DNA from: Echinostoma caproni
Lineage: Eukaryota; Platyhelminthes; Trematoda; Plagiorchiida; Echinostomatidae
Assembly: GCA_900618425.1 (NCBI GenBank)
Contig: UZAN01039472.1
Span: 17,892 to 81,891 of the forward strand
DNA: 64,000 bases
Reading direction: 5' to 3'
Below are positions 63,640 to 64,000 of this stretch, in pieces. The translations under genes and the position numbers were made by a program. Positions within the stretch are counted from its first letter, which is position 1; each line of letters begins with the position of its first letter. The notes beneath the pieces are model-generated. The model saw nothing but the letters and a program-made list of their open reading frames with translations, searched no databases and was not told where the DNA came from.

Positions 63640-63756
63640 ACTGCCCCCAAGTGTTAATCACACGATCACATTCCACTAACGAGGGAGATGAATTGGAATT
63701 GAAGGAGGGCGACCAGGCCAGTATTCTGGTCAGCTTAAACGACTCTCCAGATCAAG
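63640..63756 (+). CDS. RhoGEF exon 14, start of the SH3 domain (gene continues beyond window)
   Basis: CTTCACAG acceptor, GTAAGT donor at 63757. 117 nt encode DCPQVLITRSHSTNEGDELE then LKEGDQASILVSLND. The pattern (DELELKEGD followed by a hydrophobic strand) is the SH3 RT-loop and second strand. The conserved ALYDY of typical SH3 domains is replaced by ITRSHS, as in the divergent SH3 of ephexins. The rest of the SH3 (WW, P-x-x-Y part) must be on the next exon outside the window. Confidence 0.94.
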
Positions 63757-64000
63757 GTAAGTGATGACCATCCCTCCTTCACGTGGTGCATGAGTATCAT
63801 TTCCCTCAATCATAATTCCTCATGTAAAAGAATATGCATACAGTTATATTGGTGCTGTGTTTGATCGCTCGGTCTGAACAGAGGTGATTGCGTGTTCCTC
63901 GATTACATATCTTTTCTCATATTCCGTCATTTTACTCATGGGTAAAAACGTTTATTCAGCTACTGTTCCGTCCTCAAAATCTATCTTTAAACGGCTTAAA
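63757..64000 (+). other. Start of intron 14, cut by window end
   Basis: Begins GTAAGT; the rest of the SH3 domain must lie downstream of 64000. Confidence 0.8.

Larger units (their letters stand above)
7181..63756 (+). other. Gene model: ephexin-type Rho guanine-nucleotide exchange factor (DH-PH-SH3), 14 exons, 3' end missing
   Basis: This is the transcription unit assembled from the exons listed separately. The family activates Rho GTPases by GDP release through the DH domain; the PH domain binds membrane or modulates DH, and a C-terminal SH3 is diagnostic of the ephexin subgroup (vertebrate NGEF, ARHGEF5/15/16/19/26). Every exon-exon junction I propose keeps codon phase, giving 877 codons plus one base with no internal stop. 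DH starts near residue 413, PH near 626, SH3 near 842. The N-terminal 410 residues show no domain I recognise. Introns range from about 1.4 to 10.5 kb. The SH3 domain, stop codon and 3' UTR lie beyond the window. Domain calls are from motif recognition, not from a database search. Which vertebrate paralogue it matches best cannot be decided here. Confidence 0.9.

Overview
The window looks like one piece of a digenean trematode (parasitic flatworm) genome. It is AT-rich, nearly gene-free by ORF length, and has 1-10 kb introns. Its mobile DNA is the kind seen in flukes: Penelope-like elements, CR1-like LINEs, a Gypsy remnant, and tRNA-headed SINEs carrying hammerhead ribozyme motifs. Nothing prokaryotic was seen (no operons, no CRISPR). 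Species cannot be named from sequence alone. There is an 843-base run of N at 18814-19656 and a few single Ns.

One multi-exon gene on the + strand dominates. I rebuilt it by reading splice sites and codon phase: 14 coding exons between 7181 and 63756, all joining in phase (2632 nt, 877 codons plus one base), and cut off by the right edge. The product is a Dbl-family Rho guanine-nucleotide exchange factor of the ephexin type. A long, poorly conserved, basic and Ser-rich N-terminus (exons 1-6) leads into a DH domain (end of exon 6 to exon 10), a PH domain (exons 11-13) and the start of an SH3 domain (exon 14). Exons 6-14 are very well supported. Exons 1-4 rest on splice consensus and phase only. 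Two consecutive introns (after exons 9 and 10) use GC instead of GT donors.

Layout: 1-7180 is upstream DNA with an unrecognised minus-strand coding remnant (1066-1380), a decayed SINE (4.6-4.8 kb) and a Penelope-like fragment flanked by inverted repeats (4.95-5.66 kb). 7.2-36.2 kb holds exons 1-4 in very large introns with SINE, Penelope and hairpin repeats. 36.2-63.8 kb holds exons 5-14, with LINE, Penelope, Gypsy and SINE debris in the introns. Just after 58.6 kb are two SINE copies; one has a complete hammerhead ribozyme core inside a 31-bp inverted repeat.

The most interesting items are the hammerhead-bearing SINEs, the inverted-repeat Penelope-like element, the paired GC-AG introns, a roughly 70-residue insertion inside the PH domain, and a head-to-head repeat family with a conserved but unidentified C-terminal peptide.
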